Origin: Chlorops oryzae
Lineage: Eukaryota > Arthropoda > Insecta > Diptera > Chloropidae
NCBI GenBank assembly: GCA_020466095.1
Contig: CM035807.1
Span: 103,236,002 to 103,300,001 of the forward strand
DNA: 64,000 nt
Direction: 5' to 3'
Below are positions 13,201 through 26,300 of the stretch, one piece after another; position 1 is the first letter of the stretch, and every line of letters starts with the position of its first letter. Both the position numbers and the translations under genes were made by a program. The notes below the pieces were generated by a model, which was not told the origin of the DNA, ran no database searches, and saw only the letters and a list, made by a program, of their open reading frames with translations.

Positions 13201-15010
13201 GCATATGTCAGATGTTGAGTTGTCCTTGTAAGTTGACAAAAATCTCAGTTAAGCCCAACGTCACACAATCTCGCACATTCGAGCTATCCGCACATGGAGG
13301 AAATTCTCTTCGTAGACGTCTCAACGAGGGCCAAATCAAGTATCCGAAAATGGAATTAAATACTTGCGAACGAGCTGATTTACATAAACAGATGCGATGC
13401 CGACGAGTCCTTCTTAAGTGACAAAATGAAAAGCTGATTAAAGCAATAAGGACTTTTCCTCTTTGACCGCTCGCAGTTTCAAGTGGGAAAATATATATGT
13501 ACATAGGTACATGTTTGATTAAATGCTTTCGTCACCTCGGAATCGGACATGGGACAGCTGAGGCCACTCATACGAATGGAGGTATTTAAAAGGTATTTTA
13601 CAAACTAGTTATGTAGGACATACATACATACATACAATGTATGTACCGCGTGTGCTTTTAAGTGCCTCATTGAGATATTAATGAAAGGCGCGCACTGCTC
13701 ATTTAAAAAGTAGAAAATTTTGGAAGAAGCTAGAAGCTAGGAGCTTCGCATGGCTGAACATGCATGCCAGACACTTGACTAGGCGAAGAATTTTATTAAT
13801 ACTAAAAGAAATTTCATTTTTTTATGCCACGCGAACGCGGCATAAATTTTTAAAGCGTGCGTGAAGTTTTTCCGCCAAACGTTAAGCGTAAAGCCGGCTT
13901 AATTCGCTCTTGTTGTTGTGCTGCTGCTGGGGTATAAACACTTGTTCTTCGCAAGTTTGTAAGACTGCAAAATCGCAAGGGGCCACGAGGAGGATTGGGT
14001 GAGCGGGGCTCTTGGCAAGCGTCCAGCAAGCCAGCGAACTCCGTTCGTATAAATTACCGTTTAAGCATTCTGCTTTTCAAATTGCTCATAAAGAAATTTA
14101 TGTACGCAGCAAGTGGCGGCATTAACTGCAGCAACGGCAGCAGCGGAAAAAAACGGCATCAGCAGCGTTTTGGTACCAGAAAGTAACTCGTTCTCTTTTA
14201 GCCAATTTCACGCAGCGCTTAATGGAAGACGTGCAGACATCACAGCCGCTACGCAACGCGTCGATCCGAAAAGATATTTATTTAGGTATGAGCAACAAGT
14301 TTATGTCAATATGTATGAACTCGTGTCTTCTGTATTTCTCGTGTATACCTATACTTTGCATACTAATGAGTTAGTGGGTTATTCACTCGATTACTTCTCG
14401 CTCGATTAAGGGCGCAAAAAAAGTTGCAAAATTATTCAAAGAATATTTAAAGGGAATTAATGTAAGCGAGTGAAAAAATATTTGAATCTTATAATTTATT
14501 AAATTAAGAGTTCCCTTATATATAACGTTGCTTTTCTACTCTTCGAAATTAACTAAACGACTCTGCGCATGCGCGGCCCTTCGGAAGAGGTTTTGCGCGA
14601 GTAACATCAATTTTTCTTTTATTACAGGTATATGTATTAAAGAATGAGCGAACTAATGAGAGGCAGACGACCACAAAAAAAGCTTTAAAAGAATAGCCTC
14701 CATTGAAGTTTAAGGGGCGAAAGCATTGATCAAAAACTCTGCGCATGATCGTTGACAATCGGAAGCACATAAAACGGATGTCAATCAAAGCTAATCAATT
14801 TCCGTCAAATTAAGATATTATGGCGCGTAAAAATGGTTGCTGAGTTGAATATAATAATGGAAGTAATGAGCGGTCTCGAATAAAGGAGATATGTGCATGA
14901 ATTCATCGATGGGGATAGGAAATCAAGACTAGAAGAAGAAAATTAAGTCGATTGCGATGCTTCGAAATGGAAAGTAAAGCCGGCCTTATATTTTGTTGCC
15001 GATCGTTGGG
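10201..15010. other. AT-rich intronic sequence, no gene seen
   Basis: ATGAA-type short repeats at 10512-10545, a poly(A)/poly(T) junction at about 10930-10952, an acatacatacatac run at 13619-13636, and a somewhat GC-richer patch at 13890-14290 (CAG/GGC-rich, no recognisable domain). A 117-codon plus-strand frame at 10096-10449 starts inside duplicated sequence and matches nothing I know. Confidence 0.4.
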
Positions 15011-15012
15011 CG

Positions 15013-15134
15013 AAAGAGAGAGAGAAGAGAGAGAGGGAAAGAGAGAGAGGGAAAGAGAGAGAAGGAAAAAGGATAGAAGAAGAAAAAAGGAGAGTGAAAG
15101 AAAGAAAGCATAATGAGAGGAGGAAGAAGAGAAA

Positions 15135-15165
<31 letters not shown>

Positions 15166-15231
15166 AAAAGAGAGAGAGAAGAGAGAAAGAGAGAGAGAAA
15201 GAGAGAGAAAGAGAGAGAAGAGAGAGAGAAG

Positions 15232-15262
<31 letters not shown>

Positions 15263-15720
15263 GAAAGAGAAAGAGAGAGAAGAGAAAAAGAGAGAGAAAG
15301 AGAAGAAAGAGAAGAGAAAGAGAGAGAGAGAGAAAGAGAAGAGAGAAAGAGAGAGAGAGAGAAAGAGAGAGAAGAGAAGAGAGAAAGAGAGAAAAGAAAG
15401 AGAGAAAGAAAGAGAGAGAGAAAAAGAGAGAGAGAGAAAGAGAAGAGAAGAGAAAGAGAGAGAAAGAGAGAGAGAAAGAAGAGAAGAGAGAGAAAGAGAA
15501 GAGGAGAGAAGAGAAAGAGAGAGAGAAAGAGAGAGAGAAAGAGAAGAGAAGAGGGAGAAAGAGAGAAAGAAAGAAGAGAGAGAGAAAGAGAGAGAGAAAG
15601 AAAGAGAGGAGAAGAGAGAGAGAAAGAGAGAGAGAAAGAGAGAAAAGAGAGAGAAAGAGGGTGAATGTGTGTGTGTGGGAGAGAGCGAGAGAAAGAGAGA
15701 GAAAGAGAGTGAATGTGTGT
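15013..15720. repeat. GA-rich microsatellite block
   Basis: About 0.7 kb of (GA)n interrupted by gaaagaga and agaagaga units, closing with two gtgaatgtgtgtgtgtg copies at about 15659-15725. The Ser/Leu/Phe-rich and Arg/Glu/Lys-rich frames of up to 282 codons on either strand are repeat translations only. It lies inside the large intron, opposite in strand sense to the 59.8-60.85 kb block. Confidence 0.95.
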
Positions 15721-15725
15721 GTGTG

Positions 15726-17390
15726 AAGTTGGGGGATGTTTGAGCAGCCAAAAAATTCCGGCATTGTTCAATCCTTCAGACCGATTTTTGGCGTCATTGT
15801 CCATGTTTAAATTAGAAGACTTTTGTCGCGGCAGCTCGTAATATGTGGGTGAGAAATGTACATAATCTTAAGACGGGGATTGTCAAAAAATTTAAGCTTA
15901 TTATAATGAAATTGTCTCACACTTTCCGAAGAGATATGAAAGCAATTAATAAACGAGTTATTCATTAGCGTGAAATAGACGTTCAAAACTTCTCACTTTG
16001 CCGCTCATAAAAGCCACGAAATGCCTACATTGAAGTGAATCAGAAGTCGGGGCGAGGGGGCATTATAAAATCTCGTTGCAGTCGGCTCAACGATAGACAA
16101 GAGTTCGGCTAATATGGCATCGCGCGTATTCGGTGTGGGCGCTACAATTGGCAATTTGCAATTTGTGGTAATGGCGGCGGTTCACAGCGGAGGTTAGGTT
16201 ATCTACCAAAGAAAACCAAACAGCAACAAAAAAACCGACGCATGCAATTTTAGAGCGCAGTCATTTTAGATACTATATCTATTTATATTCATACTTATAT
16301 GTATATGAATAATGAACTTTTTTTTTTTTTTTGAATTTGCTCCTTGATTTGATTGGTTCATTTGCAATTAGCAGTTCAGAGGCCACATGCAGGTGGGTAC
16401 GTACGACGATGACTTTGAGCGATCCGGCATAGATGAGAGAATGTGTCAATTTGCGGTAAATGTGTAGGTTCGGGAAATCGATGTAATTGCAAATTGATTT
16501 ATAAAACTCTCAGACGCAAAGTGTAATGGCACAAACGGGACAAGCTCACAAGCACAGAAGAAGGACACGCGAACAATTTAATATTGCGGTGAACGACGAA
16601 CAACGAACGATGAACGATGAGCGTTTGCGTTGCGGTCTTTCGTCAATTAGCAACGTCAAAAGGACGCTCTCGCGCACACGCACCCATGTTTGTGCCTTTT
16701 ATGCTGGTCATAATTTCCACACATTTGTTGCATGAGATCAAAAGGTTGTTTCTAGCCTTCGGCGTATTTTCCCATCAACGTTTATCACCATAACCATTCA
16801 TCGAATGGCATCCAATCAACATCAATCTTTGACCAGACGCTCGCTCGGCCGTCGCATATTGCGGGAGGCTGAATGGCGGACCGACTGACTTCATCGTCAT
16901 TCCAATGCGTTTTCCATTGACGTTAGAAAAAAGAAAAAATTTAAAAAAAAATAAATTTTAAAAAACGCAATCGAGCCAACTTGGCAACTGGATTTGGTCG
17001 TTTTTAGCGTGTAATGCCATATTATCGTTAAATACGTCGCAATCGGCTCGATTTATGATCGCACTTTGCTTTTATGGGCCCGCGTTTTTTACGTTCTCGA
17101 GCAACCTCTTACATGAACCTACAAGACACAATTGCAGCTATCGATCGATTACTATTAAGAGTCGAAGAAAAATTTAATTGAACGATACAAAGCATCTAAT
17201 TATGAGCTCATATGAGTCGCTTACAGCGAGTCTTAAACCGAAATGGGAATGCAAGAAAAAACGCGTCGCTGAGCGAGGGGCAGCTAAATACATGCGACAA
17301 GCAGGGGGTGAAACTGCTACATCGAGTGTGGGCTTTTTTTTTTACTTAGCTTTAATTCATTTAATTCTGACTTCATTTGAATTTTGCATG
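15726..17390. other. Intronic sequence without recognised gene
   Basis: Mostly non-repetitive and slightly less AT-rich than average (CpG-containing patches at 16380-16720 and 16840-17110). This could reflect a conserved regulatory segment, but nothing in the sequence proves it. Confidence 0.35.
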
Positions 17391-17391
17391 C

Positions 17392-17393
<2 letters not shown>

Positions 17394-17443
<50 letters not shown>
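17394..17443. repeat. Pure (GA)n microsatellite
   Basis: About 24 uninterrupted AG units within a 50-bp tract. Confidence 0.95.
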
Positions 17444-17450
<7 letters not shown>

Positions 17451-19335
17451 AGAATCAAAGCTCACTCGATTTTAATCGGTTTTTAAGTGCCGGCAAAAAA
17501 GCCCACAGTGCGGAGTGTGTGGGTGGGTGGACCACAGTGATTTCGATAAGCTTTGTTCTTTTGCCAGCGCTAGCGCTAATAAGCTTGATTAATTCATTTA
17601 ATGAAATATCACTTTAAGTGAGTTTTCCGGATCGATTGAGATTGGATGAAAAGCTAAATGAAGCAATCTATTTATCTCTGAGAACAGTGATACCCGGATA
17701 AATGAATTCACAAGTTTGAAGTATCGATTGAATTGTGCTTTTGTCATCGTTAAATGCATTGAAATATTTTCAATATAGGCATTCCTCGCTCTTAAGAACA
17801 GGCCGCCTTGGATATTTCATGGAATCTTTATCCAGCGGATACTGTGAGTCGTGTCTTTATGCAAATTTAATCTGAAACGATGGTAATGTAAATCCATTTA
17901 AGTAAATTGTATCTCACATCTGAGACTTGAGACTGAGTAATCGGATTTTTTTTTTTTTTTTTTTTTTTTTAGCGAATAAGCATATATTCATTGTGGTTCT
18001 TCGAAAGGTAGGAAATTCAACCGAATGTAATGATTGCTATTTGGTTTTTTTTTTTAAGACCGATGTTCTGGCCAATCGAAATCTTACCCTAATCAAGAAA
18101 AGATTTGCATTTAAGAAGAGAAGAGGTCCTTCAAGCTTTTCATCTTTTTCATGTAGTATTTTTTTTTTCTTTCCCATTTCAACATTGGCCGCTGTCATCG
18201 GCTGTGATAGAAAAAATCTCCTTCAATTTAAGAAAAAAAATTTTTTTTTGATATTCTTTCAAGGTTTCGGTCTGTTTACCAAAAATTTGCAAACTCTGCT
18301 GCTTCATTTGTAGGCACAAGAGAACAAAAAAAAAAAAGAAAAAAAAACTAAAGAAATCATAAAAATTTCTGACTCGTGTCACTTTCTAAGCCCAAAGAAT
18401 TTGACAAGGACATTGGCGCGCCGATTGCACTTTCACTGCGTTTCATAGGCCATTTGGAAAACAAAGGGGCCCCTTACACTCGCACTTCACACAAACACAA
18501 CACACACACATGCATAAATAATCACATTTGTTTACCAAAAGTCTTTTCGCCATTGTTTTTGATTGATACTCTTTTTTCCAGTAAACGAGGGTTAGCGGGT
18601 TAGTGCGATTCTTTAATCCTTTTTTTTCGCAAAAACATGAAAGCGAAACGAAAACAGAAAGAAAACAAAAAGCGAAAAGGGATTCTTGCTGACTACGCAA
18701 AAACAAAGAGGTGTAAATCAATACAAGTAGCAACTGAAAAGGGGTTAAGCCGAAAGTTGATTTGTCAGTTCAGAATCAATGGAATCGAAAACAAATAGAT
18801 CGAATGGATGGAATGGATTGTTCCTTTTTTGAAGTTCATCGAGAGAACATTAATCAAATTTTTAAGTAGAACTTTAAATAAAATATCATTTGATTCGTTG
18901 ATTAGGTGTTGAGAAACTGTCTAACCGTTGAAGGGTTAAAATTTATGCTGTTTAATCATGTCTCGGTCAAAGTCGTGCTACATATAATACTTCCGAGCAT
19001 TTTTCGATACGAGGAACACAAGGCATTGAAATTTATACACATACCAAGAATATGGAATGTATATACATACAAACATATATAAAATATATATATAGATATA
19101 ATGCTTTTATTTTTCGAACGGAAGATTGATTAATAAAAATAACATATTTATATATAAAAAAAAAAAACTGCATTAATGCGATAAAACTGCGACGAGAAAA
19201 TCTTGAGGCGATTAATATGTAAGTCAATCAAAACATAAATACAGTAATCCCTTGAATATAGGCCTAGGTCAGTATGGCTGCCACCAAAGAAGACACAATT
19301 AGGCAAGGGCGTAGCGAGGGAAAGAGTGCTTTGGT
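17444..19335. other. Intronic sequence with long homopolymers
   Basis: A 24-nt T run at 17947-17970, several 9-11-nt A or T runs at 18040-18340, and a CA-rich patch at 18490-18510. A caagggcgtagcgaggg motif at about 19304 resembles hAT element ends, but no partner end was located. Confidence 0.4.
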
Positions 19336-19339
19336 AGCA

Positions 19340-19949
19340 CTTATATTTCCCACAGTGGTATATTGGGCAATTATAAGACATTAACCGAAAAAAAATTTGG
19401 GGCGGGGCAATAAGAAGTTTAGAGAGTTTTGGACCAAAAACCCAAAAAATCCGAAAAATTCATGACGTCCGAATTTCGATGAAAATTTAAATATAGAATA
19501 AGTGAAAAATTCTAAGAATTTTGGTACTAAAATTTTTTCAAAAAACTTATTACAACTAGTCCATTTTGGACCAGTTTGAAACTAGACCCAAACTAGACTA
19601 GTTGTAATCAGTATTTCTAAAAAATTTTAGCGTCAAAATTCTTAGAATTTATATTTGCCACAGTGGTATAGTGAGCAATTATAAGACATTAACCGAAAAA
19701 AAATTTGGGGGGGCAATAAGAAGTTTAGAGAGTTTTGGACCAAAAACCCAAAAAATCCGAAAAATTCATGACGTCCGATTTCGATGAAAATTTATATATA
19801 GAATAAGTGAAAAATTCTAAGAATTTTGGTACTAAAATTTTTTCAAAAAACTTATTACAACTAGTCCATTTTGGACCAGTTTGAAACCAGACCCAAACTA
19901 GACTAGTTGTAATCAGTATTTTTTAAAAATGTTAGCGTCAAAATTCTTA
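19340..19949. repeat. ~308-bp tandem duplication
   Basis: Two copies start at about 19340 and 19650, with period 308 measured between the cacagtggtata landmarks at 19351 and 19659. They are nearly identical through ggaccagtttgaaac and actagactagttgtaatc. Each copy has an internal inverted repeat: ttctaagaattttggtacta near the left and the tcaaaattcttag end near the right. The second copy is interrupted at its end by a small MITE. Confidence 0.88.
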
Positions 19950-20066
19950 CCTCCTTATTCATAATCAAATTTTAAATCTAAAACATTGTTTAAGTGTCAA
20001 ATTTTCATACAAAATTTTAATTTAAACAATGTTTTAAACTTAAAATTGGATTATAAATAAGGGGGT
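19950..20066. mobile_element. 117-bp palindromic MITE, TA target site
   Basis: The ends ctccttattcataatc and its near-inverse gattataaataaggggg form arms of about 45 bp that fold into one hairpin. It is flanked by TA at 19948-19949 and 20067-20068. The first copy of the surrounding duplication carries the uninterrupted site (ttcttagaattt), so the empty and filled alleles of the target lie in the same window. Confidence 0.85.
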
Positions 20067-22890
20067 TAGAATTTTGGGGTTCTTATATGAAGGGAATATC
20101 GTAACAGAAAAATAAGAAAATGCGATAAAAATATATAAAAAAAAGTTCATGTTTTTCTTCAAGTTTATTTTCTGTAAATATTTCAATCACAGACTGTTAG
20201 ATTTGCCATTTGGAGCTTAGAATATTTGCGGATTGAAAGCAAGAAAGCTTCAAAGGAAACATTTTAATTGCGAGGACTCATCATCAATGCAATCAATCTT
20301 CATTAAAAAGTCTAACAAGAAGGGTCCAACGGCAAGTTCATCATGATTGAATTTCAGCTTAGACAATATTTACAAAGCCCTGCATTTTTCTCGATGAACG
20401 ACAGGAACTCCTTCCTCCATCGCCATCTTCCTATTTCCAATCCAATAATATTCAGACCTTATTCTCGAACCTAGATAAACAAAAAAAAAAAAAATTATTA
20501 TTTTAACCTTTCGTGGCTGGTCGTCACTAAAACAACATTCCGCGATACACTTTAATGCATTACATCATTAAATATTCGTATCTAAATGTTTTTATGCAAA
20601 TCTCTTGCCCTTCAAAAGCTGCCACCCCGAACTAAAATATTTACATTGATGATAATGTTCTCGCGATATGCTTTCGAACGGTTGAGAAGAGAAAACTTCT
20701 GTTTGAGGTTTTGCGAATTTTCCTTTTTGTCACGTTCGGATTGCCACAAATTTTTTTTTACCCCCCTCTCCGTTTACTCATAATTCGTGGAAAGCGTTTT
20801 ATGTTTTATACAATGGATGCGGGGACCATTCAAAATTTGGCGTGTGCCGAAAAATTTGCATTTTTAATTTCGTTGCATAATTTCGAGCGCACTTTCAAGA
20901 GGCCTGCAAAATTCATTGTGGCTAATTTATGCATTATTTTTATTATTATAATTATAATTTTTTTTTCTCTTCCAGCATATTCTGTAATCAATGCCAAACA
21001 CGCTGTTAGAGAATTGATTTGGTGGCTCAAAATATTTAATGATTTGATAAGGCTTTTAGTTGCGGTTGCGGAAAATTGAAAAAAAAAAAAATTGTTCTTC
21101 TATTTTTTGAATACTTTGGTACGTACAGCAATTTCTTCATGTATCTTTTGCGTGCGACTAGTGTGTAGGATTCCTTGTGAGCAGTGTTGCTTATGTATTT
21201 CATTCTGTCTAAATTTGGTCTGACTTCGTTGTTGGGCTTTCCGATTCGATGGTTCTCTTTCGAGGAACTCCGTCGTCTGTTTGCTTTTCCCAGCCACATA
21301 AAATGAACATGAGTAGCACAACACTCAGGGATGTGTTGCAGCAAACAGGTAGAGGAGGATGTCTCGTTGGCCAGGTAGGTAAGTAGGTAGGTAGGTAATT
21401 GGACTCGTCGTCTGTTGTCCAGATTTTGTATCCTTAAATTTTGTAATTTCGATCATTCCAATTATGCTCTTTTGTGTCGGTTTATTGTTTTCTTTTTCTC
21501 TCTTTTTGACTTTATAAGAATCGAATTTTCACTGAACATCCTTTTGGGTTTGGTTTTCTTAATTTGCTGCGTTTACTTGGGTCAATGAGTGTGTTTTTTT
21601 TTTTTTTGTTTTCTTTTTGGAAAGAGAAGAGCGTTCAAGGAACTTCGGTACAGGTAGTTTTTCACTTCAACGATTGGTTTACACATGCACTCATTTACTG
21701 ATGAAAAGAAAAAAATCTTTTTTTTTTATCAATATATTAAGTAGTTTAAAAAATATTGCACTTTTTCAAACGATTTTTCATTATTCATTTTTTTTTTCGT
21801 ATTTCTTTCGAAGTCGTAAAAATAATTCGTTGGAATTTCAAATTCAAAGAACACGCGGTAAATATACCTTCTTCCGTGAAAAGTCGTTGTCAAACTGAGT
21901 TGGAAAACTATAATTTTTTCCATTTACATCCCTCGTACATCTGCAATGTTGCACCGACATGTTCGTGCAGATCAAATCATGTTGGTTCGGATCAGCTTCA
22001 AACATGTTCGTATGAGAGTTGTACAACCAAGCGGCCAGATCATGCTCCATACAAGGTTTCTTTTGAGTCAAATATTTTCAAAATATTTCTTTAATCATGG
22101 GATCTCTCAGTGAAAAAGAATCTTTCCGCAAAATTTTGAGCTTCTGACACATCTGTGTGTGACTCTTCCTTCTCCATTTACATTTTGTCGGAAAAATTTT
22201 TTTTAAGAACTTCCCCGTCTATTCGAATTAAAAGTAGGGTGCTTTTTACTCGACCATGGCCGATCATGTTCGCTCACTTACTTCCAACTGATAGCAGCAT
22301 TCGAACATCGAGCATTTTATGTTGCGACATACAAGCTCGATTCGATCATCGAGGCATAAGCTGATCTTAAATTTTAAGAGTTGCCATATTGAAGAAGTCT
22401 GTTGTCCATTCGTACATGTTATGATATAAAAAAAAAAACTCTTTCTGGTCATTTTTTGACCAGTCAAATTAAATTAGAAATAATCAACACAATCTTCATT
22501 TCAAAACGAGGAAATTTCCTGCCATTAATGGGAGCTTTGCAATTACAGGAGGTGCCTTTTATTAGAGATATTGCTAAATATTCATTAGTATATATTCAAA
22601 TTAAACGATTAGGCCTGAAACTGTTCCTGAAAGGTCCTCTGGTAGTTGAAATTTTTATAATAAATTCATTGTTGAGCATCAAAGTCGTTGAATTTGGTCC
22701 AATATTGCAGAAGTTACGTAGTTTACGGTCCAGCGGGGGTTAAACTCACAAACGTGCCGTCATTTCGATGCAACCTGACATCATGATACGACACGTTTCT
22801 GGCATATATATTAATTTTAATAACCTTTTTAGAGGTAGTGTTTATGAAATATTTTTTTGTTGTTAAACAAAGACGACGTTCCAAAGCATG
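20067..22890. other. AT-rich intronic sequence, no gene seen
   Basis: GTAG tetranucleotide run at 21373-21398, T runs at 21595-21608 and 21719-21728, and scattered catgttcg words at 21955-22270. No exon or element recognised. Confidence 0.4.
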
Positions 22891-22894
22891 TAGA

Positions 22895-23039
22895 CAGGCC
22901 CGTAGAGAAATTTGGGGCCCGGGAGGTTTTTTCCGGGGGATTTTCTTCCAGGTCCCCTCACAAAAATGTGCGACAAAAAAAAATTTTCCCCTTCAGAAAA
23001 GCTTGGGCCCCGGGGTAAAATCCCCTTTTCCCACCCCTG
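22895..23039. mobile_element. Probable hAT MITE, GC-rich interior
   Basis: 145 bp from CAGGCCCGTAGAG to ...CCACCCCTG. Flanks catgtaga and catgtacc agree at 6 of 8 positions, as expected of an aged 8-bp target duplication. The interior (ggggcccgggagg, gggccccgggg) contrasts sharply with its AT-rich surroundings. Terminal repeats agree well only over the first four bases, so confidence is moderate. Confidence 0.5.
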
Positions 23040-23168
23040 CATGTACCAATATATTCCCTTTAGATATAACCCATTTACAGCCGCTGTACCCAAACAGGTG
23101 CACACGCATGATCATTAAAAAAATCTGAAATGCTGTTCTGTTGTTCAATTTCCATACACTTTCCTTAA

Positions 23169-23325
23169 CTCTTTTCTACCACATTTATTTTTCAATGAAA
23201 AAATCAGATCAGACTAATTTTGGGTGGATAAAAACGGATCTGAAATATGTTTTTATATTTATATATATTTTTAATTTAGTCGAACAAGCTCCGTCTAGAG
23301 GCGGAGGTAGCCAGGATAAAGAGGG
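23169..23325. mobile_element. piggyBac-like MITE, copy 1
   Basis: 157 bp preceded by TTAA (23165-23168), starting ctcttttctacc and ending ccaggataaagaggg, followed by taat (a decayed TTAA). The interior tttcaatgaaaaaatcagat...cggatctgaaat and ctccgtctagaggcgg match the clearer copy at 33906-34066. Confidence 0.65.
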
Positions 23326-26300
23326 TAATATTATATTATCACCTTAAAAAAGTGCAACATTAATGGCGGGCTACCCGTTTCTCTTAATTTATATAAGATT
23401 TTGACAGGTCTTGTCTTTAAATGGCTTAAAAAATTGGAAAATCTTGTCACTCTCACTCTTCAATGTACTGAAATCCCTTTAAAACAACCATTCCTCAATT
23501 ATAGGAACCTCTTTGATGATTCTTATATCAAGCGAATAATTTGTGTATATCTAAATTCATAATAAAAAAAAAAAACCCGATAGCTGACAGGCAAACAGGT
23601 TACAGTTCTCGTTTCCATGTCATCTATCGACACCTTTCGACAATCCCCAACACTTTTCGCTTTTTTTGAAGCAACAAAAAAATTAATAAAAATCAAAGTA
23701 ACATTTTAAGCCTTCTTTAGTCTTTCTCTCTTCCAATTAAGTCGTCTACAAGGTATTTAAAGAAGATCACGGTTAGACCTAAATAAACGAATTCTTTTTG
23801 TATTTCCTCGGCGTTCATGGGAAAGTGAAATTCTCGCGTTGATTCTGACACTCGCAGAGATTCATCCAAGATTGACTTCTGCGTTCCGCACATTCTTAAC
23901 TTAAATTGACTTCAAAGTTGGTTTTTTTTAAAAAAACTTTTTTACGACATTATAAGATCGTCAACTGGCACCACTTTGTTCAGAAATTAAATTCATGTGA
24001 TCTCGTCTAGAAATGCTTAACGTCAACACTCAACACCTCAGACTCATAATTCTATTGTCTTTCATGGTACAAAAAATAAAAAAAAAAAATCTTATAAAAA
24101 AGTAGAAAGATCTTCATGGGTGCCTCAGAGATTTAAAGGTACCAAACAAGACTCTATCTCATTCTTCTCAATGTTTATTGTTTTTTTTTTTTTTTTGTTT
24201 CTCCTTCGTCAGTTTCTGAATTGTTTTATGGTTAATTTGTGGTTTATTGTTTGCGTTTCTCGTCCGCTTGAGCTAAGTTCTTTCTTCAATGCTTTCCGTA
24301 CTTCAATCTTATTGCTTCTTAAGAAGTTGCTGTTCTAATTTCCTCCCATTTTTTTGTTTGTTATTTTTTGCTTACGAAGATTTCTTCAAATTATGCTAAT
24401 TTAGTTTTGTAGATTTTGTTCTCTTAGTTTTTTTTTTTTTGTTGGTTGTTTTCCAATTTTCCAAGCCCTTCGAAGGTGCTTCTTTAAAAGATTTGCTCTA
24501 CTGATAGTTCCAACGTTCCAGTTTGTCGAATAATGCGCTCTCAATATTGTTTTTATGGGCTTTTCAAGATCGTTCCTTCCGTTGGTTTTTTTATATTTTT
24601 TTTTTAGGGAAAAAGTAATAAAATGTTTTCACCTTAGGGTGATAGTGCCTTTTTCTCAGCATGACGTTCAATCAGTCTGGGGTGAACTTAACTGTTTCTT
24701 CTCCTTATTTTCTGTTCTTTTCTTTTTTTTTTTGTTGTTTTTTGTATTATTTTATTCAAACACTTAACGCTCAGAGGTGTTGATAAAAGCGCACGCGCTG
24801 TCAAACAAAACCCAATCCCTACCTATGTCGGCGTTCCCTGCATTGACCTAGGTAATGGGTGCAGGCGCAGTCGAACCCTCATCAGACACATTCTTTTTTC
24901 CATTCCTTTAAAAAAAAAAATTTTTTTTTTTCTTCAACCTTTCGGGGTGACAACTGGAGAACCACAATTTTTTATTAAAATTTTTTTTTTATCGTAAAAT
25001 TAGCATTAAATGTTCGTTTCAAGCACCCATTTGTGGTGAGAATGTCTTTTTAATTTCGAATTCAATAAATCACAAGAAATTTGCATAAAATTAAAGTGTG
25101 AAATTTAAGACATTTTCCAACTGTTTTTTCCCAAGAATAAAATTATTCTTCACGCTCTCTCTCTCTATTTCAATTTTATTCTCTCACTTAACGCCATAAA
25201 GTGCATTAACCTATTTGCACTCTTACTACTATACAATCTCTCGAAGCTTTTGTGACGTTCCTGGGCATTTCTCGACGTTTAATTTGCAACATTACAAACC
25301 CATACTTTGCCAGACAGAGTGAAAAGTGCAAAAGCAAAAAAAGAAAAAATACAAATACATTCATTTTTCCCCATACATGCATATGCCGCCGCCGCCGCCG
25401 CCGCATTCTGCTGCCGCCACAGACACAGAATCAGAGCCTCACTACTGGTGGATTCCAATACGACAACACAACATTTTGCGTACAATTTCATTTTATCCGA
25501 CATTTCCGTTTTTCATTGAAAACTTTGCAGTCTAGCTTTCGGTGCTCCTCGATGCCTCGAATTGCCTGCTCGAGCCCACAGTGCAGGCATACGAAGTGAG
25601 ATCCTCTTGCAAACCACACTCCGTACCAAAACCAAGCTGTCTGCTTGTCTCTCAGCCTGTCTGTTTGAACATTGTGTATCCTTTGCAATTTTTTTTTTAA
25701 ATTTTTTTTTATTTTTTTTTTTATTTTTTATTTCATTTCTGCCTTTTCCTATTGCTATCGCTATCGCTGTCGCTATTGCCGTAGCTGTTGCCATTCACAA
25801 TTATGCTTTCTAGCCAGTGAAAAGTTGCAACAAGGGTACAAGTGGCTTCATGCAAGCATACCCTACACTCTACAATATTCCTTATTCCTTGTGTCGAGCG
25901 CCCTAAAGTAGGCACAGCACCGACGTTTTCTTTGCCGGCACGTTCAGCTCCTGACGTTCCTTAGTTGCAATCGGAGACGCGCTTCGAAGAATGCGAGTCG
26001 CGCAATCAGAGGGTGGGGGCTGTGGCTGGGCAACCGGTTTTTTAGCTTGAGTGCAGCATAATTAAGGCAAAAACTCAAATTGCATAAGCAGTGTTCCCCC
26101 CCGCATATATGAGGTGTAGTGTGAGCAAGGTGACAAGTGCCAAGTCGACAGTCGGCAACTGGCATTAAATAAAATAAAATATGATGGCAAGTGCTTGAGG
26201 AAAAACGAATGAAAGTGAGTTCAGCTACGGCTGCGGCATTGGCAGTCAGTCTATGCTTTGGGGCTCTTTCGGATTTTTAATAATTCAACAGAACCGGAAT

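Noticed and set aside
14903..15804. Overlapping 270-282-codon minus-strand frames and 183-210-codon plus-strand frames
   Set aside because: Pure translations of the (GA)n block in all frames; no non-repeat sequence or splice context.
19304..19322. hAT-type end caagggcgtagcgaggg
   Set aside because: No matching inverted end or target duplication found.
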